Below, piece by piece: positions 23,575 through 34,678 of a DNA stretch of 64,000 nucleotides; position 1 is the stretch's first letter, and every line of letters starts with the position of its first letter. The notes under the pieces were generated by a model, which had not been told where the DNA came from, did no database searches, and saw only the letters and a list, made by a program, of their open reading frames with translations. The DNA lies in assembly GCF_963583255.1 (NCBI RefSeq), contig NC_084804.1, positions 29,010,461 through 29,074,460 of the forward strand, written 5' to 3'. This DNA is from Pyrus communis. Lineage: Eukaryota; Streptophyta; Magnoliopsida; Rosales; Rosaceae. A program made the translations under genes and the position numbers.

Positions 23575-23682
23575 CGTTAGCTGTAAAGAGTAGCAGCCTT
23601 GTGAGAGAGAACAAGTGTAAAATAATCTTATCTCCTCCGGTAAAGCTCTCTTGCCCTTTGCCACACATGCACTCGCTCTCTA

Positions 23683-23690
23683 TATTTATA
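23683..23690 (-). promoter_or_regulatory. TATA box of the aldolase gene
   Basis: TATAAATA on the minus strand lies about 110 bases upstream of the ATG. Transcription would begin near 23655 and leave a leader of roughly 80 bases. Confidence 0.55.
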
Positions 23691-24009
23691 ACTGTCTTGT
23701 GTACAACAAAGATGTCTAATTTGAGGCTGGTGTGCTCCGGCCAATCCCGCCGCACCATGTGGATGATAACCTGCTGACTTGGCTGGCTGCGTACGTGGTT
23801 CAGGCATGGGGGTTTTTTCTCACCTTGGAAGAAAAAGACAAATGCATGACGCTCACAATGTGAAACGTCCAAAACAGACTTGTGTCAAGATATTCCTCTC
23901 CAAATGGGGAAGTAAATATGAGGTTGTTATGATCTCTCTTGCTTTGTTTCCCCCTTTCTTACTGACCAACGGCTATGGTTCAACGTTAAGGTTCGACGAG
24001 ACGGAAAAC

Positions 24010-24015
24010 CACGTG
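24010..24015. promoter_or_regulatory. G-box upstream of aldolase
   Basis: CACGTG within CCACGTGG lies about 435 bases upstream of the aldolase ATG. G-boxes are common in light-regulated promoters. The functional role is inferred. Confidence 0.3.
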
Positions 24016-24312
24016 GACGGTACATAGCATCACAGGTCAGCTTCTACGACCGTGCTGGTGATTTTTCACGCCACATAAACCACGGCGATAGGTTGGTTCA
24101 ATCTAATGGCTCTCACTAAGTAGCAGATTCATGGTTGAATACAATGCTCTTGCCTCCAGAAAACCTTTCGGTACGATGTTGAACATAACATAAGAAGAAT
24201 TCAACAAATAAATGAGACATGCGAAATTGTGAAACAACAGGAAGTCGATTATTCACACCGCAACAAATAATGAAATTAAAGCAGAATTCTATTATTCTAA
24301 TATATAAGATGT

Positions 24313-26197
24313 TTAACTAGAGTTGAGATCCAAAGATAGATCTGCAATCCCAGAAACTAGATCATCAACCGAATCTACTTTCATACTTTTCCATACATCA
24401 GAATCATCAAAAGTTGATGGGACCGGTTGAGGCAAACTTTCTTCGAGGGCCTTGTTCAACTGCCTTACCAGGTCGTCTTCCTCCACAGGAAGATCCAAAT
24501 CCCAAACCCTGAAAATATCCCTAGTTGAAGGCTCCATCTCAGATAATGAAGAGCTGATATCGACTCCTAACTCGAGGTTTTCCGTCATTCTTGGGTCATC
24601 TTTGTATCCTGGCAAAAATGGATTTCCCGTAAAAGTTGATGACTGCAAATTATTCGAATCCTCATCGGTTGGCATGTCATCATCATCATCATTATCATCA
24701 TCATCTTCATCACTTCTTTCTGCTTCTTCACCAATACTAAGAACAGCATTTCGGATTCTTCTTCGGAGTTGTTTTGTTTCTGCCCGCTCACGAGATGCAA
24801 GTATCACAATGTCAGTTCCCCCGGTTAAACCATCAGTTACAAGTGAAGAAGAGCTGAGTGATTCAGGCGGCTGAGAACCAAGGATTTCTTGTAAGGCACC
24901 TTTCAGAGAGTCCCAGTTGTCATCAAAAACATCAAATTCGTTAATCAGGAACGAATCAACCCAAGCATTATCCTCTGGAGAAAGTACCTCACCATTTTTA
25001 ATAGACTCTAGGGAATCCATGATAAGAGACTGAATAGTGCCTTCCATCACTTCATCTCCAACATCCATGGCTACAAATTTAAGGGAAACAGTAAGTAGAA
25101 GCAAGTACAAGCCATGCTTTTTGCAAATACAAAACAATTTATGCTGACATGTGATTGTGATTAAATTCTGTCAGTATACACGTTCAGTTAAATGTTCACA
25201 TACAAATTTCGTGTTCGTTTTCCATTCTGACATGAAAACTTAGAGCAAAATAAAAATCCCAAAAAAAAAATGTAAACGCTTCTTGCACAAAAAGTTGAAT
25301 GACCAAAAAAAAAAAAAAAAAAACCTAGCTTCCAATCATTTCAGATGAAGTCAGTTGGTTAGACATCATTGGAGACAGCCTTTTCAAAACATACCCATCA
25401 AACCTAACATGGCTTCATTCATGATATTCACATATTCATGTAATACCAAAAGAAAATACAAGCAATATAACAGACATGGAAGTTCATACTAATACAGGAA
25501 ACAGATTATGGAAACAACTAATTAACAACAAATACATTAGAATGGTAGCGAACTCGGGTTCTTTAACCACATCAGTGACTTCGTCTGTTCTGTTTCTATT
25601 ATCTGAATCCATTTTTGTTGTTGTAATGATGCAACATAACAAGCCAAACAGGGAGAGGAATGGAGTTTCAAACATTAGAAGCTAAATTCCTGAGAATTCA
25701 ACTTGGAGTAAACATTTTCCAACTAATCATTTACTATGTATAGCAATAGTGTCTAACTGTAGCAGTGAAACACATTAATTATCCAAGTGATTAAACTCCA
25801 TAATGTTCCAAAATTTCCTTTTATCTCATAAGTTTCACCTATAATGCTCTGTTTCGGAAGAAACCGAGATGAAGGTTTTTCAAACATATCAACGAAACCA
25901 CTCACCCTTGTCAAAGCACCAAAGCAAAACACTCACAAATAGACAATTGATACACATGAGGATTTTGCTATACATCATTTTCTGCTTTACATTTCACATT
26001 AAAAAGTAAATTTCAAATATTTATGCACTTTATTAAAATGAAATAAAATAGCAAAAATAAACATAAACCCTAAACCTAATCAGATTAAAAAAATAAAGAA
26101 ACCCTAAACCTTGGGAAGGGGACTCGCAGTAATGGAAGATGAATTAACGACGACGATGGAGTAAGCTTCAGGGCTTGAGGAGCGTACCTTGTGCCAT
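24313..26197 (-). CDS. Acidic plant protein of unknown function
   Basis: I do not recognise a characterised family. The first coding exon is only 10 bases (26197-26188, ATG GCA CAA G) and is followed by a GT-AG intron of about 1.1 kb. The second exon is 25070-24313. The protein is 255 residues and starts MAQAMDVGDEVMEG. It has LIMDSLESIKNGEVLSPED, then a basic patch ETKQLRRRIRNAVLSIGEE, an aspartate-rich run around DEDDDDNDDDDD, and the C-terminal DLVSGIADLSLDLNSS. No membrane segment or signal peptide is visible. An ATG at 25068 would restart two residues after the splice, so the short exon adds only M-A-Q-A. It may be a nuclear or cytosolic regulator, but nothing shows this. Confidence 0.75.
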
Positions 26198-26538
26198 TGA
26201 GAACCCTAATTTGGAGAAGCAGTTATGGATTAGGGAGAAGAAAAGACGAAGACTTTGGAAGGAAGAAGACGACCCAAGAAACGAATAATGATTCATACGG
26301 TTTACGAGTCTATCGGCTACGGTTTCATTCCCTGAAATTTCAAAAAGTCATTTGAATTTAAAATATTTATTTTTTGTCAAATATGAATTTGAACTACATT
26401 ATTACTAGTTTATTATGAGACTAAGCTCATCATTTTTCTTTGGGATAGATAATATCGTTTATTAAAAAAATATTTATGTATGTCGTATTACAGTATAGTG
26501 GTATTCTTCTTCACTTGTATTACAAGTGAGAAGTCTTA

Positions 26539-27025
26539 GAGCAACTCCTCCGTTGCTTATTACCTTGGGGATAGACAACCCAATTCACTTCATTTCCCCC
26601 TACCCCACAAAACACTTCAATCCACTGGGGCAATTGCGCCCAGGGATGCAAAAGTCAGGCAACAATTGCCTGTCCCAGCGCCATATCTACGTGAGGCAAC
26701 CAAAATTTAAACTATTAAAAAAATTATTAAAGCAAACTAATAAAAGATATAAAAAATTATAATTTTTTTTCCATAAATACCTAACCATGTTTTTTTACTG
26801 TATATTACATTTCAATATTTTCAAATACTTTTAATAAATCTTTTATTATTATCTAAAATTAAAAATAAAGTTATCTTTTATTATTTTATAAAATAAAAAA
26901 TATTAATATTTTAATACAATTACCTAGGCTATTCAATTTATGAGTAGAGATGCATTTGGACAGTTATTGTTCACTGAAGGCAGTTATTGGGTTGTCTATT
27001 GCCTAGGAGACCTTACTAAGTGCTC
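26539..27025. mobile_element. Tourist/Harbinger-type MITE
   Basis: The ends GAGCA and TGCTC are inverted and flanked by TTA on both sides (26536-26538 and 27026-27028), the 3-bp target duplication of the PIF/Harbinger group. The terminal text extends imperfectly (GAGCAACTCC against GAGCACTTAG). The 487-base interior is A/T-rich and non-coding. Confidence 0.65.
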
Positions 27026-27119
27026 TTAGGTTTGATTCTCGTTAAATGTGATTGAACCACATTATTGGTAGTTCATTGTGAGGTCACACCCACTCTCTTT
27101 CTCTTAGTAAAGATAATTG

Positions 27120-27300
27120 GCTCGTTTGGATGTGCTTTTAAAATAATTGAAAACATTTTTACTAGTTATGTGCTTCTTTCAGGAAGCATTTTAAATGCTT
27201 TTTGAATATTTACTTGAATTTTTACTAAAAATTAGTTCTAAAAATATTTTTAACAAAAACGCTTTCAATTATTTTAAAAACATATTCAAACAAACTCAAT
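27120..27300. mobile_element. Small hairpin MITE
   Basis: The left end GCTCGTTTGGATGTGCTTTT then AAAATAATTGAAA is the imperfect reverse complement of the right end TTTCAATTATTTTAAAAAC then ATATTCAAACAAACT. The whole 180 bases can fold into one hairpin. Confidence 0.65.
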
Positions 27301-27526
27301 ATGTTTGTTCAAAGAAAAAATCTTTGTAGAGGTCGATGCGGTTCGGCGTCTGATCCAGCCTCATCAAGAAAATCGGGTTTGTTCGTTCAAGCTCGGGGTT
27401 TCCCTTTTTGTGCGATTGGGAAATTAAGTAGAGGAAATTAAATCAATTTGACTCGTAATTAGTTTAATTCAAGATTATAGCATATTTGATTATCGATTGT
27501 ACGTGATATAGTATTTTTAATTTATA

Positions 27527-28310
27527 TCTAAACTACCTATTAACAAAATTTTCTTTGTCAATTAAAAGGGAGAGGCCAATTTCATTGATGCTGGCAGTGT
27601 TCCTAGAAACTCGTCGAGTGCAAGGATTTCTGGTTCTTGTGTTAATCTTGGTCGAGGTGAGATTCTATATGTTGAAGTTTGGGATGTTTATAATGGATTG
27701 CAACATGCATGGAATAATGGAATTTAAAAAATAATGGTAGAATCGGATTCTACTCTTGCGGTTCAATTGATTTCAAATGCAAAAGTAGATAATCACCCTC
27801 TAGAAAATTTAGTATTGAATTGTTGTGCATTTATGCATCAAAGTTGGTCTTATGAAATTCATCATATCTATCATGAATTTTTTTTTGTTGCTGATGATTT
27901 GGCTAGTTTAGGTTTGTCATGCAGTTTGGGTTTAGCATTTTTTAAGCAAGCTCTTCCTTCTTGTCATCGATTACCAGTTGCACATATAGTTGGGTCTCAC
28001 AGCCTGTGATATTTTTATGTAATCTTCCTTTTCTTTTGAGCTTATGCCCCATTGTCAAGAAAAAAGGGTGCAAAACCAAATTAACCCTGTCACTAAAACT
28101 AAAAGAAAATTAACTAAAATAAAAGTTACGAGCTACGTAGTAAATTAAACACAAAAAAGTTTTACTATTTTTTTTTTCTTTTTCAAAGCCTCATAGCTAG
28201 GTAGCCATATTAGCTGCTTTTGTTTTCTCTTTCAAGTTTTTCTCATAATAAACCTTTAATGACGAAATAGTTATTTAGAAATAGTCGTTAAAGATATGAA
28301 CAGTCTCTTC
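27527..28310 (+). mobile_element. Old repeat (copy A) interrupted by a LINE fragment
   Basis: Flanking segments 27527-27568 and 28052-28310 match a second copy at 48196-48374 and 50233-50345: AAACTACCTATTAA, TTCTTTGTCAA, ACCAAATTAACC, GTAAATTAAACACAAAA, and TAAAGATATGAACA followed by CTCTTCAG. The GACGAA and TCGTTAAAG motifs recall CACTA subterminal repeats. The middle of copy A is a LINE piece. Confidence 0.55.
27569..28051 (+). pseudogene. LINE RNase H domain fragment
   Basis: Translation gives GEILYVEVWDVYNGLQHAW, a stop, then MVESDSTLAVQLIS and IHHIYHEFFFVADDLASLG, the layout of the C-terminal RNase H of plant LINEs (the ESDS and the AD-ASLG signature). It ends at a TGA near 28008. TTGTCAA occurs on both sides (27555-27561 and 28052-28058) as a likely target duplication. 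No poly-A tail is seen. Confidence 0.6.
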
Positions 28311-29363
28311 AGTGACGAAATAGGTATTAGTTATTTCAAGATGGTCATGCATGCTTCATATACCATCAAATTTCTTAGCGGTAAGCTCAGCCAAGAATGT
28401 TCCAGCAAGAGACATGTTAGCAGTTTCAGCCTAAGAAAGGTTAGTCTTTATGTTGCTCGCTATAGTCATTCACAGAAATAGCATGCACAATCTATTCGAT
28501 CTCTCCCAGGCATTATAGAGAGATTTTTCCTCAGTGTTGCTTGTATCCGTAAGAACATCAGGTTTATCAATTCGCAGTGCTAAATCAAGGTCCAGGACAC
28601 CAACGTGAAACTGAACTTGTTAACTCCAATATGAGAAATTTGTTCCATTGAGTGAGGGAATAGATGAAGCAAGCGAATGAAGAGAAACAAGCACTGACAC
28701 TGCAATCCAAAAGTGCTCAAAATATTAGTGTTTTGCATACTAAGAAGCACGTGTAAAAACATTAACTGCATTATCGTATTCTCCTTTGGGCAGGGTAGAT
28801 ACTAAAAAAATACAAATAATCATCGATGGATAATACCTTATTGATAATTTGTACATCTCTAACTAGACTAGTTTCTTTTTCTTTGGATATCCAAACAAAT
28901 ACAAAAAAACGAAAAATATACAAATTCTCACCAGATTCATATCATTAATCCTATGAGCAATTAGTCCACCTTTGGGTGACCCTTAAGAACTTATGACTAA
29001 TGAAAATCATATTACTCATGTACAAACCCTAATAAGGTTTTATTCGTTCATATGCATCATCATACCATGAGTAACTGATAATCATCATTTAATTCGAATC
29101 TATGTGATCTTTCTAGTTTGGCCACTTTGGCAACTAACAAACAATTTCATAATACGAATTACAAATTAAATGATCTTATTTAAATAAATAACTACAAAAA
29201 ATTGAAAGCCATCATAAAGATTCCAAATTGCAGTGGCTAAAAATGCCAATATTAATTCATACAAAGAGGCAAACCAAAGATTATGAAACAGAAGAAATTT
29301 CGGCTTCAATATAATAAAATCCCACATCCTTGATCAGGCAATTTACAATATATAAAAAAGTCA
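28311..29363. other. Intergenic, no gene seen
   Basis: A/T-rich sequence without recognisable genes or clear element ends. Confidence 0.45.
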
Positions 29364-29368
29364 TTGGC

Positions 29369-29653
29369 AGTCACATCCCCGTCTGGGATGAATCACTTCC
29401 CGGACCCGCTCCACCATCGTAGCACAATATTGGCCGCTTTGGGCTTACCATTCCTTCACGGTTTTTGTTTTTGGGAACTCACGAGCAACTTCCCAGTGGG
29501 TCACCCATCATGGGATTGCTCTAGTCCCCTTCTCGCTTAACTTCGGAGTTCCTACGAAACCCGAAGCTAGTGAGCTCCCAAAAGGTCTCGTGCTAGGTAG
29601 GGATGGGAATATACATTTAAGGATCACTCCCCTGGATAATGTGGGATGTTACA
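29369..29653 (-). mobile_element. Cassandra TRIM solo LTR with a 5S rRNA-like domain
   Basis: On the minus strand the LTR starts TGTAACATCCCACATTATCC and ends GGGGATGTGACT. The middle (about 29597-29488) contains CTCCGAAGTTAAGCGAGAAG and CCCATGATGGGTGACCCACTGG, clearly derived from 5S ribosomal RNA. This is the defining trait of Cassandra terminal-repeat retrotransposons. The 5-bp target duplication TTGGC flanks it at 29364-29368 and 29654-29658, so it is a complete solo LTR of 285 bases. It is not a functional 5S gene. Confidence 0.9.
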
Positions 29654-30599
29654 TTGGCAGTTCATAAGTTTCAGTCATGAATTATACAATTAGGTTATTT
29701 CAAAATCGCAAAGTGGATCGTAATTTATTTCAAAACGAAAACCCCATTCTCCATTCAAGCTGATTTCAATTATCATTCATCAAAACTGATAACATTAGGA
29801 AAACCATGAAAGTTCTTAACCGTGGCACTAATACCACATGTAAACTATAAATTAAATAAGCCATGATCATCGAACTTCATGATTTTTATATAATGCATTA
29901 AATGCAAGTGTACTTGGATTCATGATGGCAAACGCTATGAGATACCAATTGGTTTCAGTCAACAGCTAAGGAAATAGTTGTTCTCTCTCTTGCCTCTATT
30001 TGCACGTGCATATTAGATGGGTTTAGGGATGGGCAAATACTCATAGGTTATGGGTAACGCGGTTACCTGTAACGCGGTTACCTGTCTATTTAAATTTTAC
30101 AGTTACGGTTATGGGTAACCGTTTAGATAATTAAATGATTATGGGTATAACCTTTACTCGTGAAATTTAAATGGATGACTATGCGTATTAACCGTTGTTA
30201 TAAATGGGTACCCATTTATTTTAATATACATAAAAAATTAAAAAAACAAAAAAGCAAAACAAAAAACCTAAGCTAAATCACAACACCCACTTTCTATAGA
30301 AATTTCATATTGATTATAACATCCATTTCAATTATGACATCCAGGTGCTTATAACATCCAGTGATGCATATTGATTATAATATCCTCAATCTAAGATAAT
30401 GAGTGCCTTAAGCTTTTAGAAGCTTTATTTTGTACTCATATGGATGTTATAATTGAAGACTTGCTTAGGTATAGAAGAAAAATATGTCGAAAATACATTA
30501 ATTTTCTTTCCAATATGCTTGCTCAAGTAATGAGAGGTATTTTATTAGTAACAAATCAATTCTTAGCAAAGATATTATATTACCTTGATTGATAACAAT

Positions 30600-30905
30600 T
30601 AAAAATATTGTTTGTGTTGCAATCATATTTTAAATAGGAATGTAATTGTGTAAATCCTAGTAGATCTAGGAATATCTCTTATATTCATATTAGGAGTTGA
30701 TTACCTATTAAGAGTTGTAATCCTAAAAGGGTAAGGTTTTTACCTATCATAATACCATAAATAAAAGCACAATAGGGTGATACAACACACACCTCACAAT
30801 TAAATCTCTCTCTTCCCTTTTGCTATTGCCGGCCCCCTCTCTCTCTCTAATCCCTTAGATTAGTTCAATCAAATAGGCCTACAATAGTTCATAAATTATT
30901 ACTTC
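30600..30905 (+). repeat. LTR-like segment inside the hAT element
   Basis: It has CATAAATAAAAGCACAATAG near 30760 followed by ACACACACCTCACAATTAAATC and a CT-rich tract, the arrangement of a short Copia LTR around its start site. Ends and target duplication were not found. Confidence 0.3.
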
Positions 30906-30992
30906 AATTATTGGAGTTGTATAAGGTTACGGTTCAAAAAACAAAAAACATGTAAATAGGAGAAAAAATGGGTAAATGGGTTAAAAAAGGGT

Positions 30993-31382
30993 TTTTATGA
31001 CAAATGGCCCCTGAGATTGATTAAATTCATCATTTTGGTCCCTCACTTTCAAAATCAATCAATGTCGTCTCTGACATTCACTACCGCACATCAATTTGAT
31101 CTTTCCGTTAAGATTTCATCAACTATTCTATTAGTTTGTATATGGAACCCACAAATGCAATAAAATGGTGACAAGTGGACTACAAAAAATAAGGGTTTTT
31201 ATCGCAAATGGTCCTTGACATTGATCCAACTTCTCAGTTTGGTCCCTGAGTTTCAAAAATCGATAAATTTGGTCCCTGATTTCAATGTCGCACATCAATT
31301 TAATCTTTCCGTTAAAGTTTTGTCAATATTTTTTGTCCCACTAATCCAATCATATGGCACCACGTGGATAAACTATAAGAAA

Positions 31383-31423
<41 letters not shown>

Positions 31424-32137
31424 AAAACTAATTAAAAGTAAAATAAGAAACTTAAAACTAAAACTAAAAGGAAAAAAAGTCATTGTCATCTTCGTCAGGG
31501 TATGTTCACAAATAAAAGGAAGGCACCATGATACCATTAAACTACTTGGCCTCTTGAACTCATTCCTCATTCTCTCTGGTTGATTGTAATCCTATCAAAT
31601 TTGAATTGAATTTGGATTTGATTTTATCCAATTTAGATTGATTTTTTTTTCCAATTGGGGTTGTGGGATGCGAGAAAAATGTCAGAGCGGAATACTCGTC
31701 TGTTGGTTAACTTTAAAAAAAAAAAGTTTCTTATAATTCATCCACATGAAGCAATATGATTGGACTAGTGGGACCACATCAACACATAAACGAAAAATAT
31801 CGATGAAATTTTAACGGAATGACTAAATTGATTTGCAGTAGTAAAAGTCAATGACCAAATTGATCAACTTTTGAAACTCAGGAACTAAAATGAGGAGTTG
31901 GATTGATGTTAGAAACCATTTGCAATAAAACCCTTATTTTGTGATCCACGTGTCACTATTTCATTGGATTAGTGGGTACCACATACAAACTAACATAATA
32001 GTTGATGAAATCTTAATGGAATGACCAAATTGATGTGGGGTAGTGAATGTCAAGGACGACATTGATTGATTTTAAAAGTGAGAGACCAAAATGATGAGTT
32101 TGATCAATCTCAATGACCATTTGTGATAAAAACCCGT
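30993..32137. repeat. 1.1-kb palindrome with two units per arm (A-B-B'-A')
   Basis: Unit A (30993-31190) and unit B (31191-31385) are diverged direct repeats, each starting GGGTTTTTAT and containing TTTGGTCCCT and TCTTTCCGTTAA. The right side holds their inverted copies, B' (about 31725-31936) and A' (about 31937-32137), with TTAACGGAATGAC or TTAATGGAATGACC and the A' end GATAAAAACCC. The unpaired centre (31386-31722) starts with a T run of about 32 bases and has no identifiable coding content. Confidence 0.8.
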
Positions 32138-32349
32138 TAAAAAATGGATAAACGGGTATACGGTTACGATTAAATGGGTCTACGGTCATGGGATATGGTT
32201 AACCATTTACAAACGGTTATGGGTATATGTATAATTGTTTAAGCAATTACCAACAAATAAACGATTATGCGGGTATGAGCATAAACGATTATAGGTAAAT
32301 AATCGCGATTACACGGCCGCCATAATCATTGCCCATCCCTAGATGGGTC

Positions 32350-33185
32350 TATGCAATATATATAGAGAGGCAAAGAGAGGACCTATCTCCTTTGAAGCCC
32401 ATAATCAATTATCATCCATCACAGTAATACGATAGGGAACAATTTCTCATAATTTGGCCCACAAGATTGTTTAGAAATAAAAATATATGTTACATGGACT
32501 GTACCATGTGGACCACTTTAGAATACTAAAATATTCTTACAATATATTGTTGTCGTGGACATATTCCATATGTCACTTAGTCATCTCTGATTCACTGTAA
32601 GTCAGCACTTCCGAAAGAAACGAAGAACTTCACTCAGTGACTCTACAACCGCCCTATGAACGATCATAATAAGGTAAGCTTGAAGATAAGTTTTACAATC
32701 AATTTAATAAAATATAAATTAACAATACAAAGGGGGTAATCAATCACATTATTAGATATATCCCCACAAAATATTTACTCACAAATAATGTCGATTTTTC
32801 GTCTGCAATTGCGTTTCCCAACCAACCACACACTTTCTCATAACCTGATAAAATTTAACTCATGCAGTCCGTAATTTTAGCTTTGTCGTTACCTCCAATC
32901 GACCAATCACTGAGCCCACCCTTTTCTCGCCATTAGCAAGTAGTATGCCACTCTACTTTCACAACTTTTCCAATTGTAAATCTCATACCACAACCAATCA
33001 CATATATCAGATCTCCAATCTCTAAATCTCAAACCATAACCAAATGTAAAGCTCAGATCCCAAATCTCATATATCGAACCACATATATCAAATCTACATG
33101 TTCATCGAAATTTCTGAGTTTGAGTTTCTAAATCTCGATCAACTCTTGATTTGCAGAAAGCCAGCTTCTAGCCCTTGATTTGCTC
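32350..33185. other. Intergenic, no gene seen
   Basis: No coding or RNA gene is recognised. Short repeats of the type AAATCTCA-ACC occur near 32980-33080. Confidence 0.45.
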
Positions 33186-33189
33186 ATAT

Positions 33190-33515
33190 CGTTTTTTGGC
33201 TTGACAAGTCTCCTTGTCCTTGTTGGCTGAAAACAAACAACTTCTTTTTGTTTAAAACCCCAACTAGGTTCCATTTTGCATTTGCTTGTCCAAATTATAT
33301 TGTTGAGAAATAGAGTGCATTCAAAGCTCTTGAGCTCCTTTCTTCCTTATTTATGTAACCTAGCCGTCAAATCGTATTTCATGCATTATACTTCTAATCA
33401 TTGAGAAATAGGTTTTTTTTGTTTTCATGGTCTAACTTTAAGTTTCAAATCTTCACTTAGAACTAATTTTTGTATTCTCGTTAATTTCTTCCTTCAATCT
33501 TTTTACTGGAGAAAC
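33190..33515 (+). repeat. Dispersed repeat, copy 2 (partner at 16.27 kb)
   Basis: It shares ordered blocks with 16270-16612 in the same orientation, including TTATTTATG, TATTTCATGCATTA and AGTTTCAAATCTTCA. Like its partner it lies 1-1.4 kb upstream of a gene. Confidence 0.55.
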
Positions 33516-34550
33516 TGACTTGTCATTTAAATCCACATTACATATCATCATCATCTACACACCACAATACATTGAACGTGTTGGTCTCGGTGCCACAAAA
33601 AGATGAGCTCAAGGAATGGAGCTGCCCTCTTGTGAAGACTGAAGATATCTCCATCTCATGCAAAATAAGGTTGCACAACGGTAAAGTTGTTTCGTAGATT
33701 AGATTTAGGAAATGAGCTTGATGTGGTACCTTGTATGAATCTTATTTGCTCTAGTGGATTGGACTCTATGGAGTCCTTGGTTTTTGAACCTAGAGGTGAC
33801 TTTTTCTGGTCAAAACTTCTTGCATTCTTTCTAGTTAAACTTGTCAACATATCTAGTTTATTATCATATTTCATGCGTTATATGATCCATTAATTGATAT
33901 ATATTTGTGCTCAAGTTTGTACTCCATTATCATGAGATAAAAATTGTATTGTTATTGACTATGTTAACTTATAATGAACTAAGTTTATTCGTTGAACTTG
34001 TATTTGCTTAACTGACGAATCTATACTATTTGACTAGTTTTATTGACTAGTTAATCCATCATTTTTTAGTAAGCATGTGGAAAACCACGTGGAGTGAACC
34101 ACCTATTTTGTTCTTTGGGTCACTCCCAGCTTCATGTCATTCCGGTTTCTGATGTTTCCAACATCATTATTTATGCCAATCCTTTGACTGACGACAAGTG
34201 ATCTAGGCCGTCCAATTCTCGTAGCTTTCAAAGCTAAGAAGCACTGAAGAAAATGAAATTTTGGTCTCAACACTTGTTTTGAATTTTAGAAATTAAATTT
34301 AAGTTGATTTACCAAACTGGCACTTATGTTCTTTCCAAAATTTTCCAGAATATTCTAGGAAAAAAGGAATTAAAAATAAATATTAAAAAAAAAAAGAAAA
34401 AGGAAACCCAAAGTGAGAGAGTGGCCAGGCCGAAACATATATGGGTAATAAGGCCCAAGGAGAGTGACTTTAGCCCAACACTTGAGAATGGGCTTGGAGG
34501 CAGAATCACATAAAATCCAGTCGAGCCCCAACCAACAATCCCAAATCACA
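33516..34550. other. Region upstream of the CCHC gene
   Basis: No gene is recognised. An A-rich tract lies at 34380-34400. The last 150 bases should hold the promoter; no clear TATA box was found. Confidence 0.4.
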
Positions 34551-34555
34551 ATCGA

Positions 34556-34678
34556 AGCTCTGCGGCTTTCCGTCTACGAATCGCGCTCTCTCTGTCTATC
34601 GCTCTCCGCAAATATCTTCACTTCGTTGCTGCCACACAAGTCACAGTAGCGCCACCGTCTGTGTAACTCTTTGGCTCA
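34556..34678 (+). other. Putative 5' UTR exon of the CCHC gene
   Basis: A CT-rich leader-like segment ends in CTCAG|GTTCC, a plausible donor. A matching acceptor (AAACTAG) lies near 35994, shortly before the coding start at 36018. This would leave a leader intron of about 1.3 kb containing a telobox-like CTAGGGTTAGGG near 34722. It is inferred from signals only. Confidence 0.4.

Larger units (their letters stand above)
30024..32341. mobile_element. Non-autonomous hAT element, 2.3 kb
   Basis: The terminal inverted repeats are TAGGGATGGGCAA on both ends (13 bases, perfect). The 8-bp flanks are GATGGGTT (30016-30023) and GATGGGTC (32342-32349), a hAT-type target duplication with one mismatch. 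Subterminal zones are rich in GGGTAACCG/CGGTTATGGG motifs. No transposase ORF is present. The interior holds an LTR-like piece and a large palindrome. Confidence 0.85.

Noticed and set aside
29488..29597. Possible functional 5S rRNA gene (minus strand)
   Set aside because: The 5S-like text is embedded in an LTR with TG...CA-like ends and a 5-bp target duplication, so it is a Cassandra LTR domain.
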